The notes under the pieces were generated by a model. The model saw only the letters and a list, made by a program, of their open reading frames with translations, was not told the origin of the DNA and ran no database searches. Below are positions 52,157-63,780 of a DNA stretch of 64,000 bases, piece by piece (position 1 is the stretch's first letter; each line of letters opens with the position of its first letter). The translations under genes and the position numbers were made by a program. This DNA comes from Agapetus fuscipes (lineage: Eukaryota; Arthropoda; Insecta; Trichoptera; Glossosomatidae), in the NCBI GenBank assembly GCA_951799405.1, contig OX637344.1, positions 6,820,001 to 6,884,000 of the forward strand. Direction: 5' to 3'.

Positions 52157-52345
52157 AAGGTCAAACTGAATAAGTGACATACTAAGCTCACATGGGTTTC
52201 TCAGATAAATGCAACCTTTGTTCCTATTTCTTACGAGAGAATAAACTAAAATAAAGTCCCGTAGCTTATACCTTTAATGTTAAATAAAATGTTTCATCCA
52301 AGATTTCTCAAATCAGTGAAACAGCCTTTATTCAGTTTTTATTTT
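52157..52345. mobile_element. MITE-M, mariner-type, copy 2
   Basis: 189 bp between TA dinucleotides (52155-52156, 52346-52347). AAGGTCAAACTGAATAAGTG at the left and a diverged inverse at the right. Shares internal text with copy 1 (CACATGGG, AGATAAATGCA). Confidence 0.82.
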
Positions 52346-52949
52346 TAAGGTGACAATATGATAGTGTTACCTGTTTCAAACATCCTATCGGCTATCACAT
52401 GAGGTGTGTGTGTGTATTTTTATCTGACTAGCCAAGCCGCCTTCCTAGAAGTTCCAACCAATGTGGATTGTGCGTTCAAATCAATATTGGAGTCACCCAA
52501 AAGTCACAAGACTCTTGATAATGACCTGAAACTTGAAGGTCGAAAGTACTCAAGGCAGATGAAATAAATTATTGTGAAAATAAAACTACGCTTTTAAATT
52601 AAAAATTAATTTTCACTGTGTGAATACACAAACCCTAACAAGTTTCAAACATTCAAGCTTGATATTCAGATTTAAAATAGATACTAAATTTAAGTTCGAT
52701 TGGAGCCATCATCAGCACTTCAGTCAATTTCAAGTTATTTTAAAGCAATGGTAGAAAATATTTATTCTGAAATGTATTTGCCTCTACCCTATGCACCTGC
52801 GAGACGACGCGACGTATGTAAAAGAGAATCTTAAATGTAAAATTATACGTTTGTCGCAAGGATTAAAGATTTATTATAGAAAACCATTATCCGAGCAATG
52901 CTTATACGCGCGTCGCGTCGCACACCTCGCAAAGTTGCTATCAGTGCCT
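52346..52949. other. Intergenic with repeat G
   Basis: 52660-52800 is repeat G (GGAGCCATCATCAGCACTTC), the partner of 12232-12360. No gene. Confidence 0.5.
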
Positions 52950-53100
52950 CGAGTATACAACATCGCGTGAATTCCCTTCCATCGCGTAAACACAAAAATG
53001 TATGTAAGATGCAACAGCGCCCTAAGTGACTGATTTAGTTTTCATACATGCTTTTCTATTTACGCGAGATTTGTACGTAATGTGTTATACTAGAGGTAAG
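52950..53100. repeat. MITE-P variant copy
   Basis: CTCGAGTATACAACATCGCG, CATCGCGTAAACAC and the inverse TATTTACGCGAG; ends GTGTTATACTAGAGG. Confidence 0.7.
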
Positions 53101-53384
53101 GATATAAAACATGTGCAGTCCCTATGACTCGACATGTTCGGCAGGTGTATACTTTTCCTGCACTTGATATATTTTATCAGAAACCGATAAATCAAGTGCG
53201 TAGACTGAAAGGATATGAATTACCCACTATTTAATTATGACAAATTAAACAGAAAAAAAACAATAAATGCATAAAAAAAATATTGCAAGTAGTCTATGAA
53301 TTAGTGTTAACATCGGTAAATAAATATTATTATTAATATTTTTAAGGATTTGGTGGTTTACACAGTGAAACTCCATTGTATGTA

Positions 53385-53529
53385 CATTAATTAAATAAAC
53401 AAAGTTTTGATTCACTTTATCTTTTTTATTTTTGTCATTGTCATGGTCCTGATGATGCCTTGTAGGCGAAAGTGCTAGACAAAAATAAAAAAGATAAAAG
53501 TGAATTAAAACTTTGTTTATTTAATTAAT
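53385..53529. repeat. Long hairpin 1 with hammerhead-like loop
   Basis: Arms of about 51 bases (53385-53436 and 53478-53529) match with one mismatch and one indel. The 41-base loop holds CCTGATGATGCC, TTGTA, GGCGAAAG. Confidence 0.85.
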
Positions 53530-53590
53530 AATAATAAATATTATTATATTTTGTATTGTTTGTGTATTAACACTGTGAAAATTCATATTG

Positions 53591-53825
53591 TTTAATTTAT
53601 AATTTTTTGAATGAATTCAAACCAAAACACTGTTTATTTTCACAATAAAATTTATTTAAAAAGATTAAAATCTTTAAAACAAATTACAAACGTTTTCGAC
53701 CTAGTCGGTCATCATCATGTCAACGTTTGTAATTTGTTTTAAAGATTTTAATCTTTTTAAAAAAAAAATATTGTGAAAATAAACAGTGTTTTGGTTTGAA
53801 TTCATTCAAAAAATTATAAATTAAA
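53591..53825. repeat. Long hairpin 2 with related loop
   Basis: Arms of about 104 bases (53591-53694 and 53722-53825), about 95% identical as inverted repeats. The 27-base loop read on the minus strand is GATGATGACCGACTAGGTCG then AA. Confidence 0.9.
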
Positions 53826-54559
53826 AAATATTATTATGATTGAAATAAAATAAATACAAACTTTAATCACATACAGATAGATTGTGAAAATGCAATCGAT
53901 GGCCTGTTTTTATGAAAACACAAATACTTAAATGTGTATTGAATCAAGCTTAAGGATGACGTATAATTTCCACTGCGGCACTATATCACTAGTTTAATAT
54001 GAGAAATGACAAAAGCAAAACTGTGAACTGGAACTTTGAAATTTCCATTAATGCAAAGTGCCAGGATCCAGGGTCACATAAGCCCCCAAGACTTTCAAGA
54101 ATTGGGGAGCCTTCCGCACAGGACTCCAATAAAAAAATCCAAGTTACTTGACAAAAATTCTTCTTAATATGTATGTTACTTTATTCAGTTTGTTGAAGGT
54201 ATTTATTTAAAAAATATATATTTGTATAATTATTTCAGATAAATTTATTTTCTTTAAAAATATATTGAAATACTTCCTCCCAGTTTGAGGGGGCACTGTA
54301 AAGAGGGTAAAATTTTGTGCACAAAAAAACTACGAAGACTGCAAGTTTGCAAGCTGAACCACGCATTGAAATCTTTTTGAATAGGTACGACAATATTTGA
54401 TGAAATAACTGAATGGAATGAAATAAATTAGTTAATTTATTTGCGTAGAATAAATTGAAGGACAATAAATATATTTCAAAGTTTTTTCCCTATCAACCAC
54501 GCCGAATGACATAATATTTTTTCTCTCAATTTCTATGTGCCGGTCCCTAATCTAAATCT
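53826..54559. other. Intergenic, no gene seen
   Basis: AT-rich, nothing recognised. Confidence 0.4.
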
Positions 54560-54803
54560 AAATCTAAGCTGCAAAGATATGTATCATTTGAGATTCATAT
54601 GAAATGCATTCCCACAAGCAGACATGCATAATTTCGCGCTTACACATGCTGCATGTGGACCTACAATATAAAAACCCCAATCTCAAATGAACATAAGCCC
54701 TGCAACTCTTGCCGACCTTCCCTGAAGCAGGGGTGACATTGGCAAAGTGAACCATTTTTTACAGTATGGGTGGTCAGCCGCATACCAACCTATCAGTCAA
54801 GGA
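54560..54803 (-). repeat. LINE-D 3'-end copy, full length
   Basis: AATCTAAATCTAAATCTAAG tail at the left, CTCTTGCCGACCTTCCC, GTGGTCAGCCGCATACC, then ATCAGTCAAGGA at the right. Confidence 0.85.
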
Positions 54804-55440
54804 GACCTCAAATAAGACCACCGAAGAGATGGAAAGGCAGGTCACAAGAGAGCCTATCACTTCAAATTATATATGACGTTAAATAAGGGGAAGAAGGAGA
54901 AGAAAAAGATTTCATGCAAAAAATCTACTGATATACCGTGTGACAAGAGTGACGCTAAAATAGCTCATCAGAGAATGTGACTAAATTACGCAATACAGTT
55001 TATTTCAATACTAGTTGTATGGAAGTGCCGTGAACTTCAAATGTCATTATGAAATATAGAGGCCAGTTTCCCGAGTATAAAACTTCAATCAGCCAAAGAG
55101 TGTATGGACATTAAAAAAGCATCTCTAGTGAGCATTTAATTATCTGTAATTTTAAAATAAACGCTATGATTGAGTTAAAATGTGACGCTTTATACTTGGG
55201 AACAGAAGCTGAATAAATGAATACATTACCGACACGCTACCTGCGCTATGTAATACGTGCTATATACTTGCTACCTGGTTGTATGGATGTATATGTGCAT
55301 ACGTCATCTGTGATTGACAACTGGGTTTTTAGCTCCGGTGGGGTTATTCCGAAGTGTCTTGTTTATATAAACTAAACACGGCAGTTATCATGCGAGTGCA
55401 TCGAGAAGACTTGAGATTTAATTGTGCATTTTGAAATATA
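54804..55440. other. Intergenic with MITE-P
   Basis: 55072-55204 is a MITE-P copy (CCCGAGTATAAAACTTC ... CGCTTTATACTTGGG). No gene. Confidence 0.55.
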
Positions 55441-56025
55441 TTTTTTTTATATAAGAAATCCTGTGCGGGAGACTCCCTAGATTCTAGAGACTCTAGGAGT
55501 CTATGACACTTGTTGTACCTAGTGCCGCAGAGGTGTACGAGCTTGGTCGTCGCTATCTATAATCTATAATAATCTATAATCTAAGTTGCAAGGATATATT
55601 CATTTAAAGCTCTCAGATGTATGCCCACAAACCAACAAGTGTAGTTCGCGCTTACAAATGCTGAATGTGTACTTACAAATAAAATCCAAACCTCAAATGA
55701 ACATAAGCCCCACAACTTTTGCCGACCTTCCCTGAAACAGGGGTGACATTGGCAAAGTGAACCATTTTTTACAGTATGGGTGGTCAGCCTCATACCAACC
55801 TATAAGTCAAGCTACAAAGCGCCAATACTCAAGCAAGACCCAGTTGCTGTAAGGCTGGATGGACCTTTGGTGACCGGTCATTGGTAATGGTTTTATGAAT
55901 TTTGTAACCCAGCCAAGAGCAAATTTGAAAATATAAATGGTATATTTTTTGTGCTTCGCCGAGATTCGAACACACAACCTTCCCATTCAGAGTCCGCAGT
56001 GTTACCACTGAGCTACGGACCGGTC
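55441..56025 (-). repeat. SINE-A copy, tail type 2, split by LINE-D
   Basis: Tail at the left (AGAAATCCTGTGCGGGAGAC), head at the right (GAGTCCGCAGTGTTACCAC, TGAGCTACGGACCGGTC; reverse of a good box A TAGCTCAGTGG). A LINE-D 3' end interrupts at 55556-55810. Confidence 0.88.
55556..55810 (-). mobile_element. LINE-D 3' end nested in SINE-A, with duplication
   Basis: 255 bp flanked by GCTA at 55552-55555 and 55811-55814. Because uninterrupted SINE-A copies exist, its ends are exact: on its own strand TTGACTTATAGGTTGG to a tail of ATTATAGATT-type repeats. Identical by eye to 34765-34996. Confidence 0.9.
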
Positions 56026-57029
56026 AATGTACGAGATATTAATCATAAAATGTAGGGCTTAATGTAGCAAGTATCGTAAGAAGCATATAACTTAAGATTG
56101 AATTCAACCGGAAATACAGTCGTTTGACATGTTTTAAAAAATGATTTTTTTTTCCAATTTTTGACGAAACGTTGTAAGTGAACTTACATTATTCTTGACG
56201 TTATGTTTGCATCGTAGACAACGTCTCGAGGACACTTCCATAAAGAAATGGTGCAATGCCAAAGAACAGTTTTTATCATGCATTAAATGTCAAATTCCAT
56301 AAACGATGATCTTTTAACTGCTTTCTATTTTTTCCGCAGATTTTTATCGTACTTGGTGCTTTAAATAAATCTAACTTCTCAATTTCTGCCTATTCTGATA
56401 ATTTAAAAAACGAAACAAGTGTGTTAATTCCAATGCCACACTTTTTGCTTTCAGAATATGCTCTCAACGTGTTAATTGGACATCCGTCGATCCGGTTTTG
56501 GATATGCAAACAAGTGGTCATTATTTAAATAGACAATAATCTGTCATCAAACTCACAAAAAATCTATCAATTCTATCAATATGTCATCAACCTCACAGAA
56601 TAGCCATCAACAAGTACTATCGCCGATATCAACTCTGTCAACCAAATGAAAGAATACTCCACAGTCATATCGGAAATGTATTATATAGGACAGTGTTTTT
56701 CAATCTTTTTTAATTCGTAACCTCTTTTTAAGTTTACAAATTCTATTGAGCCCCTTAGACCGTAGACACGCAAATATTAATTAATTTAAAAAAAAACAAC
56801 GTGTTTATTTGGTTTGGATGAAAAGAAAACAAGAATATTAAAGGGAATCTCTAGAATTCTTAGTAACATTCACTATTTCATGTCTATATGAACTGACGTT
56901 TTATTCAATGGTGGAAATTAAACTACAAAATAAAATAAACCATTAAAAATGATTTGATTATTAACCATGAGGATCAGCACCATGAAAAAACAAGCCCATC
57001 CTTCTCACTGGAGTAGATTCAGTATAATT
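56026..57029. other. Intergenic, no gene seen
   Basis: AT-rich, nothing recognised. Confidence 0.4.
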
Positions 57030-57200
57030 TTTAATTTAGAATTTTGTTCTCGGCGGGAAAACGTCACACCAGCATGGGACTACGGTCCTTGGCAAGCAAT
57101 AACAAAATATTTCTTTGCCCTTCACGTTACAACCCAGTCGTGTGACGTCACAATTTTTTTGGTATCAGTTCATGTGTGGAGTCCGTTGTATTTTTTGTAG
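57030..57200. repeat. Repeat J copy
   Basis: TTCTCGGCGGGAAAACGTC, CTACGGTCCTTGGCAAGC, GTGTGACGTCACAATTT, GTGTGGAGTCCGTTG. Shares blocks with 745-960, 30120-30300 and 46530-46690. Possibly a small DNA element; ends not determined. Confidence 0.45.
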
Positions 57201-58689
57201 AGTAGAACCTTGAATTTTTGCATTTGCTGGCGACTTCCATGAGTAAAACAAACCCACAGATTGGACAACACTGATATAGGAAATTTTAACTATTACATCA
57301 TGTGGGTATTCTTTTCATTTGACGATGACAATGAACTTGTTTTGGTTCAATGAGAAATGATTTTAATACATTTGCAAATAATACATAATAAACAAAGCTA
57401 TTTTTATTGTATCGTGACAAAAGACAACTGGTTTCAAACAATAACAAAAAAGTAGTTCAACTTCTAAATATAATGTAGATTTTTTTGTGAATATGAACCT
57501 TCAATGCAACTGGGTCATGCTTGTGTTGTTGCTCTGTAGCGCCGAACTCAGGATGGAAAGATTCACTAAAAACATCATCCAACTGACATTTTGAGCAAAC
57601 GGATTGGGTTCTACTTTGATGGTATCAAATATGATTAAAACTCACACGGTTTGCTCAGTCTTTACAATTTATTTACACTTTGTCCTTGGAGACAACCCTA
57701 ACTTCAAATAAACAAGTCTTTCAGTAGGAATCGACCCTAAGCTCTCTTATTTTGAATGGAAATATACTCACAACCAACTTCAGATTTTTAAAGAAAAGCT
57801 GAAAAAGGAAATTTTTTATTAAATCATTTTAAAAACACATAGTTTTTAGTGTCATCTTCAATTTACACGTTTTGATCGATCAATGTAATTTATAATATAC
57901 TCGCATGTGAATTTTTACTACTGTAACGCGTGTGCCGCGGAACGAAATAGGTATTCAATGAATAAGATACATGAGATTATAGCTATACATGTCACATAAA
58001 GAGACACAAGATGATAGCAATTTTTGTTTGACAGTCCTCGTTGACGGATGCCTTTGAACTGATTATAACTAGACCTTGCTGACGCCCTAAGACGTCGCGC
58101 CAAACGGCTCTGATGCTCCATTTTTTTTTGTTTTCGATTCATATTATTTAGATAATCTATGAAACCGTATGCACATGAGTGAAATGCATTTTTTTTCTAA
58201 AATGAAAACATATATTAGTTACGGAGTCACACGGCGATAATGTGGAGTTCCCGGCGCGCGGTTACTGATACTTGTATCTGATACCCGTGACAATTGACCG
58301 GGGACTGTAACAGTTAAAATAACTGTTGATAAAATCACGCTTCATTTGTCTTTTGCGACCGTGAAAATTCCTTTGTCTGCAAAAAAGTGGCTTTGAAAAA
58401 AAGTGTTTGTTTGGTTGATAAATTTTCCTGTTTGAAAATACAATCATTTGTTTGGCCACAGAGTCAATAGACGTCTCTTCTTATTTAGATTTAGCTGAAG
58501 CGAAGACGGCAGTTTTTTGTAAGTGTATTTTTGAATACCGTAAGTAAATAAATAATGCCTAGTTACTGCTAAACATTAAATATTTTTGCATCTGTGTGAA
58601 GTCATATGTGTGAACTCGTAATTTTTTTTTAGTCTTTGAGTCATGTGTGCTTCCAGTATCCACCTATGGCTTGGAAATAAAAGGGCTCA
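57201..58689. other. Intergenic, no gene seen
   Basis: Nothing recognised over about 1.5 kb. Minus frames at 57918-58142 and 58262-58459 have no domain. Confidence 0.4.
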
Positions 58690-59005
58690 TTTAGAATAGC
58701 GCCAACAGACTGAGGACGTGCCAAAGAGTCATTGAAAGTAGGATGCTGGGAATCAGTCTCAGAGACAGGGTTCCAGGCCAGGAGATCCGTAGACGCACTG
58801 GTGTCACTGATGTTATGCAGCATATAACATGAGTGTGAAAGAATGGGATATACAAAGTGAGCGTAAAAGAAGAAAATGCATGAAAAAGGTGATGGACATA
58901 AATTAATAAAAAGAGGTATGTCAGGATAGGAAAAAATGGAGGCAGCTCTGCAGAGGCTCTGGCCACTCCTAGTGGAATGGTGACAGAGTTACAGTTACAG
59001 TATGT
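58690..59005 (+). pseudogene. Non-LTR retrotransposon C-terminal fragment
   Basis: Plus-strand translation of about 58711-58830 gives RMLGISLRDRVPGQEIRRRT followed by GVTDVM, a conserved block after the polymerase in insect LINE ORF2 proteins. Further scraps lead to GGCAGCTCTGCAGAGGCTC and TAGTGGAATGGTGACAGAG, the end shared with 11440-11600 and 60470-60545. Confidence 0.75.
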
Positions 59006-59125
59006 CGCATGTGATCTAACATAATATAATCCAAATTTCAAATGAACCCTGGCCCTGGAATTCTTTCCAATTTTCCCTGAAAACGGGATGATATTGGTAA
59101 AGTGGCCAATCTTTTACAGTTAAAT
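59006..59125 (-). repeat. LINE-D 3'-end fragment
   Basis: GTCGCATGTGATC, ATTTCAAATGAACCC and TTTCCCTGAAAACGGG in minus order. Confidence 0.6.
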
Positions 59126-59616
59126 TTTACATATTGATCAAAATTCTTCAAGATATAAATAACTTTTTTGACCTTCAAAACACGTATCTCTAAAGCTTTT
59201 ACATTTTATCGCCAATGAAGCTCTCGAGACACAGGCTTTCAAACTTTTTCGGGCGGCGACTCTTTTCGATTGGAACCGTGCAATCTCCGTGCAAATGAAA
59301 AATACGTTTACGAATTGCATTGCAAAACATTGATAAAGGTAGCAAAGAAAATGATGAAACAAAAACTATTTAAATTTTGTACAAAAATTAATTGAATGCT
59401 TTGGTTGAAATTACATATTTTTAACCCGTCTCGAAATAAGTAGGTGAGTTTTTATTAGCGCCAGCCTCATTTCATTTTCAAAATTCAATTAAATATTAAT
59501 TTTGTTTTTATTTTACCTAGTACAAAAAAGGAGGAGAGGGGGAGGTTGAGACTCACTTGAAAAAAAAATATTTGAAATAATATCGACACTCAATATCGAT
59601 ATTGTAAAAAATGTGT
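59126..59616. other. Intergenic, no gene seen
   Basis: Nothing recognised. Confidence 0.4.
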
Positions 59617-59740
59617 TGTCCGGTGATAGCTCGGTTGGCGAAGTGCTTGCATTTCATCCCAAAAGCTCGGGTTCGAATCTCACCGAGGGTGTCAGGAATG
59701 ATTTCCCGTTTCGGTGTTCATTTAAAATCCCAAGTAGTTT
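59617..59740 (+). repeat. SINE-B head, 3'-truncated
   Basis: The best preserved SINE-B promoter: GGTGATAGCTCGGTTGG (box A) and CGGGTTCGAATCTC (box B), then GGGTGTCAGGAATGATTTCC. The 3' half is missing. Confidence 0.8.
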
Positions 59741-60469
59741 AAACAAAAAGTCGACGTATTCCTCCTGCGCATGCGCTTACATCATACTCTTAGTGTATAT
59801 AAATAAATATTTTTGTAATGTACCCTTAATGTACAATAAATTCCACAATATGTTCTTATGTAACAGACTTAGATATATGCATTCCCTAAACATCTTCTAT
59901 GGAGAAAAATCATATATTTGCAATTCTTACTGAATATTTTCTCGGCCCCCAATTTGGGAAACCCTGCTCTAAGTGATACTTGCATATGCAGTAAATCATC
60001 TGGTATATACAGTGCGGGCTCTGGCATTTCATTGAAAGTCCTGTACGTTTACACTTTATCACAGAGTTTCACCAAACAATAGAACTCTTACTAGAGGCAC
60101 TATTTCAGTTTCTGTACATTGTTGGTGGAACGATACTAGACATGAAGTGGTGAGCGCTAGAACCTTCTCAGTTCCTGGCTTCCGCCTGTGTGTGAACCTC
60201 CTATGCACCCCTCACCCCTCCCCTCTTCGTGACACGACACCCCGAAGACCTCACGACTCCATACAACTCGGAGATTCCTGGATTACTTCCTGGCTTTCTT
60301 GAAGCGAACACAGAGTTTCTTCTGGCTTACCATTGAGTACACATTCTACACAGGGTGAGGGGTCTCGACTTATAAAGTGATGAAAAAGCGATAATATATG
60401 GCCACGCGGTCAAAGGTCCTCCATACAATTTGTATGCAGAGCATCTGACAATCAAATGTTCTGCATACT
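59741..60469. other. Intergenic with MITE-P; GC-rich patch
   Basis: 60040-60150 is a decayed MITE-P (GAACTCTTACTAGAGGCAC). 60170-60370 is locally C-rich (CACCCCTCACCCCTCCCC); no frame or family recognised. Confidence 0.4.
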
Positions 60470-60545
60470 AGAAATAGAGGCAGCTCTGCAGAGTCACTGG
60501 CAACTTCTAACGAAATGGTAACAAAGTTTCAGTTATAGTTTTTTT
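60470..60545 (+). repeat. LINE tail fragment
   Basis: GAGGCAGCTCTGCAGAGTC and AATGGTAACAAAGTTTCAG, then a T run; the same end as 58690-59005. Confidence 0.6.
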
Positions 60546-61239
60546 TTTAAATAAATCGTGTAATTTGATTGACTAAGTTTATTTTCCGTACAATAGGAAT
60601 TTACATAAAACATTACCGATATTCTATTACTTATGTAAATTCATTATGAAATATTAATTTCCTGATGTTTTATTTCGAGGAACTGTCTTAATACGTGTAT
60701 CGGTTTACCCGCGTAATATTCTATTCTATATAATTTGGTTTACCTACATAAAGTTCTTAAGTAGGTATATATGTAAATTAAAAAGATTGATAGATGGTTT
60801 TAAATGTTAAAAAGATTTAAATATGTAAACGAAGAAAAATGAAAACAATGTAGTACTTTTTCAATGTATACTTTTTAGACTCTAATTATTCATTCTCAAG
60901 TTAGCATTTTTGTTGATTGTACTTTTTAATCAAGCGTTGGAAAAATAAAGGATATATTAGATTCCAAAGAAAATTGGTTTCGTTTCGTTCATGTATAAGA
61001 TTTTTCTGTGGCTTCAAACGCAATTCCTTTCAGGTGTGTAAGCATATTTTTCAAAACTTTGTCATTTCCTATCCACACTGAATATTTTTTTTTCTCAATT
61101 TTATTCATCCAATCTATCCATTACTTTCTCTTAATCTTAAAAAATTGTTGTCTCGAGATTGTAGGTCGGAATAAGCCTTGGTATAGTGCAGAAATGTCAA
61201 ACTAAGAAAAAATACAGTGGAGACTCGAGTGGGCGAGAA
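60546..61239. other. Intergenic, no gene seen
   Basis: AT-rich, nothing recognised. Confidence 0.4.
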
Positions 61240-61402
61240 TAATACCCCAAGTATAAAAGCTTACGTTAAGCTCTACCAAAGCGTCTTACAAAAAATATAC
61301 AAAAACTAAAACAACACCACCAATGAGAGGTTTAGTTTCCTTATATTTTTGGTCAACGCTATGGCTGAGTTTAAACGCAATGTTGTATACTTGGGGTACA
61401 AA
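61240..61402. repeat. MITE-P copy, full length
   Basis: ACCCCAAGTATAAAAGC at the left and GTATACTTGGGGTAC at the right, the best preserved termini in the window. Middle: ACTAAAACAACACCACC, CAACGCTATGGCTGAG. Confidence 0.78.
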
Positions 61403-61854
61403 TTGAATACGTCTCGAGAACAGTTCGAGAACTTCTCGAGAAAACCATGGTGGAGTTGAGAAAAGTCAAAGAACATGGTTCGAGCCGCTATATCACAGTT
61501 TTCAACTGTTGTTATCTGATTAAAGCTACAAATACCGTCTACTAACATGCGGCGTGCTGTGTTACATGTAAGAGTGTAATATAGGCATATTTAAGTAGAT
61601 ACTATAGCACATATGTTGATGCCTCTTCACTAATACGTTGATATGAGATTGACCATCTGAACTGTAAAATAATTGTAGGTATATTCACGAGAATACTGTT
61701 GCTTTCTTGCGCTATCAAAAAAAAAAACTAAATATAGCAATTCCCTTCTCCTGATCAAAAATACTTAAACTGCACATGACAATTACTAACTATAACATCA
61801 GTTCTATATTAAACTTTGGGACTTGAAGAATACCAATCGTTTTGAGGCTTTTTT
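61403..61854. other. Intergenic, LINE-D scrap
   Basis: 61630-61675: ATATGAGATTGACCATCTG, ACTGTAAAAT. Nothing else. Confidence 0.4.
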
Positions 61855-62125
61855 TTTAAAAACATTTGTGAAGAGGAATGCAATTCACCAACCTATTCTG
61901 CCCGGCCAGAAACAGGTATTCATATCATCAATTAATAATTTATTACTGTTTATTTTAATGAATTATTAATTAATAATTACCTAAGAACCTAATAACATCT
62001 GTTGAAACAGGGTCAAAGTTATGGTCAAATGACCCAGGCGTGGATCGAACCAACGTTATTCTATTCCAAATACGCTTGAAAGATCAGCCCGATTGGTCCC
62101 CTCGGCCATAACACAGACCGCTTTT
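61855..62125 (-). repeat. SINE-E, uninterrupted copy
   Basis: Tail at the left (ATTTGTGAAGAGGAATGC), head at the right: reverse of box B (GTGGATCGAACCAACG) and of box A (TTGGTCCCCTCGGCCATAAC). The longer head spacing recalls a tRNA with a long variable arm (Ser/Leu type), which is inference. Confidence 0.8.
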
Positions 62126-62604
62126 GAATGTGACAGACAGTATAAATCAAATACGCGGAAGAGGAGATTGAAGCAGTGGATATCAACATGCAAGTTGCAA
62201 CTTAGATTAAAGACATTATTTACATATTTATCGCTATATCAGAAGAATTAAGATGCAGACTGGAGTAGCGGATGTTGGGCCCGTTGTTTTGACACAGGCG
62301 TAGGCAAGAAGTCAACCAGATATGTCAACATTCTTGTCACGGCCTATGTAATCAGGTTCCTTATAAAGTGAAAAAATGTGTTTAATTTTTCAAGTAAAAC
62401 CCGCTTAAAAGATGTCCATTTAATGGTTGATTAAAAAAGACAGTAGGTACCATAGTAGGTAAACTGAGAAAAAGAAGAAAACATATTTAAAAGGGCTAAA
62501 AATACTACACAAATGATCAGAGAAACTTGTTTATGGAGCTGTAGCGATGCGGTAATCATAATGATCAGTTACCGTGCTTGGTATTTACTGTCTTAATTAT
62601 TTTA
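62126..62604. other. Intergenic, no gene seen
   Basis: Nothing recognised. Confidence 0.4.
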
Positions 62605-62940
62605 TTATTGCTCCTTGACTGATAAGTTGGTATGACGCTGATTCCTCATGCTGTTAAAACTTATTTCCCTTCAACCAATGCCATCCCGTTTCAGGGAAAG
62701 GCGGCTAGAGTTGCAAGGTTTGTGTACATGTGAAGCTTGTTTTTTTTAAATGATTTTAATTTGTAAGTACCCATTCAGAACTTGTAAGCGCAAACTTACA
62801 CGTGTCTGTTTATGGGCATGCGTTTGAAATGAGCTTTGAATATTAATATTTCTTTGCAACTTAGATTATGGACATTATAGATAATAAACACATGCGGCAT
62901 GTGTGAGCGCGAATTTACACGAGCTTTTTTGTAGACTTTC
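62605..62940 (+). repeat. LINE-D 3'-end copy and partial second copy
   Basis: CTCCTTGACTGATAAGTTGG to CTTTGCAACTTAGATTATGG (62605-62870), then ACACATGCGGCATGTGTGAG starts another partial copy. Confidence 0.8.
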
Positions 62941-63780
62941 ATAAAATATTTTTATGTCTGTGTATGTCAACTTATGATTGTGTGTGTTTTAATTACTCGG
63001 ATAAGTGTGTCAAGACGCAAGTATTTGAATGGTTGTACCTACTCATGTTCGCTCGAAACTTCTGCTCGAGATGATTCTGAATGGTCTGGTGTATGCTAGA
63101 ATAGCCTATAGTCACATATAAATACGGATTGCAGTACTTTGAAAGGCATTAGTACCCGAGCCGTTAAGCGAGGAGTACAAAAGTTTAAACTGTGAACCTA
63201 ATGTGGGCAAATCCTAAAATAAATGTAATCGAAGTGTTATTTATTTGAACCCAAGCAAATCGGAAAAATATGAATCAATAAATCTTTGCAACTAGGCTTA
63301 AGAAGAGATTATAGAATACAGTAAATTACATTTTTTACGTTTCCATAAGTATAATATTTTTCTCATTTTTGAAAAATACCTTACATTAACGTCTCTAGTT
63401 GTAAACATTTTTTTAATTTTTAACTTACAAATTAATATTAAAACAACCTTGACACGATTTGAAGATAATTGATAGTTTAGTAGGCGCAAGTTAAATTTAA
63501 AACTAACAGTTAAAAATTTAGTTCACGCCTAGAATATGAATGATATCTGCAGGTGACATCACAGCTTTTTGTGTGAATTCACATCTCAAACAAAAAATAA
63601 TTATTATAAAACCCATGCTGGCTTTTCATACATAATCCACACACGATTAGGGGCAAGGCTAAGCAGAGCGGTTATTTTATCTGAGAATGGGAAACTCCCA
63701 TACAATTAACTGTGAATTTTCCGTCATTTCAGATTTAAGATATAATGTGGATAACTAGCCATTGTGACAATTAACTATTT
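62941..63780. other. Intergenic, no gene seen
   Basis: Nothing recognised. Confidence 0.4.

Noticed and set aside
59617..59700. Possible tRNA gene with box A TAGCTCGGTTGG
   Set aside because: It continues directly into the SINE-B body (GGGTGTCAGGAATG), which recurs across the window.
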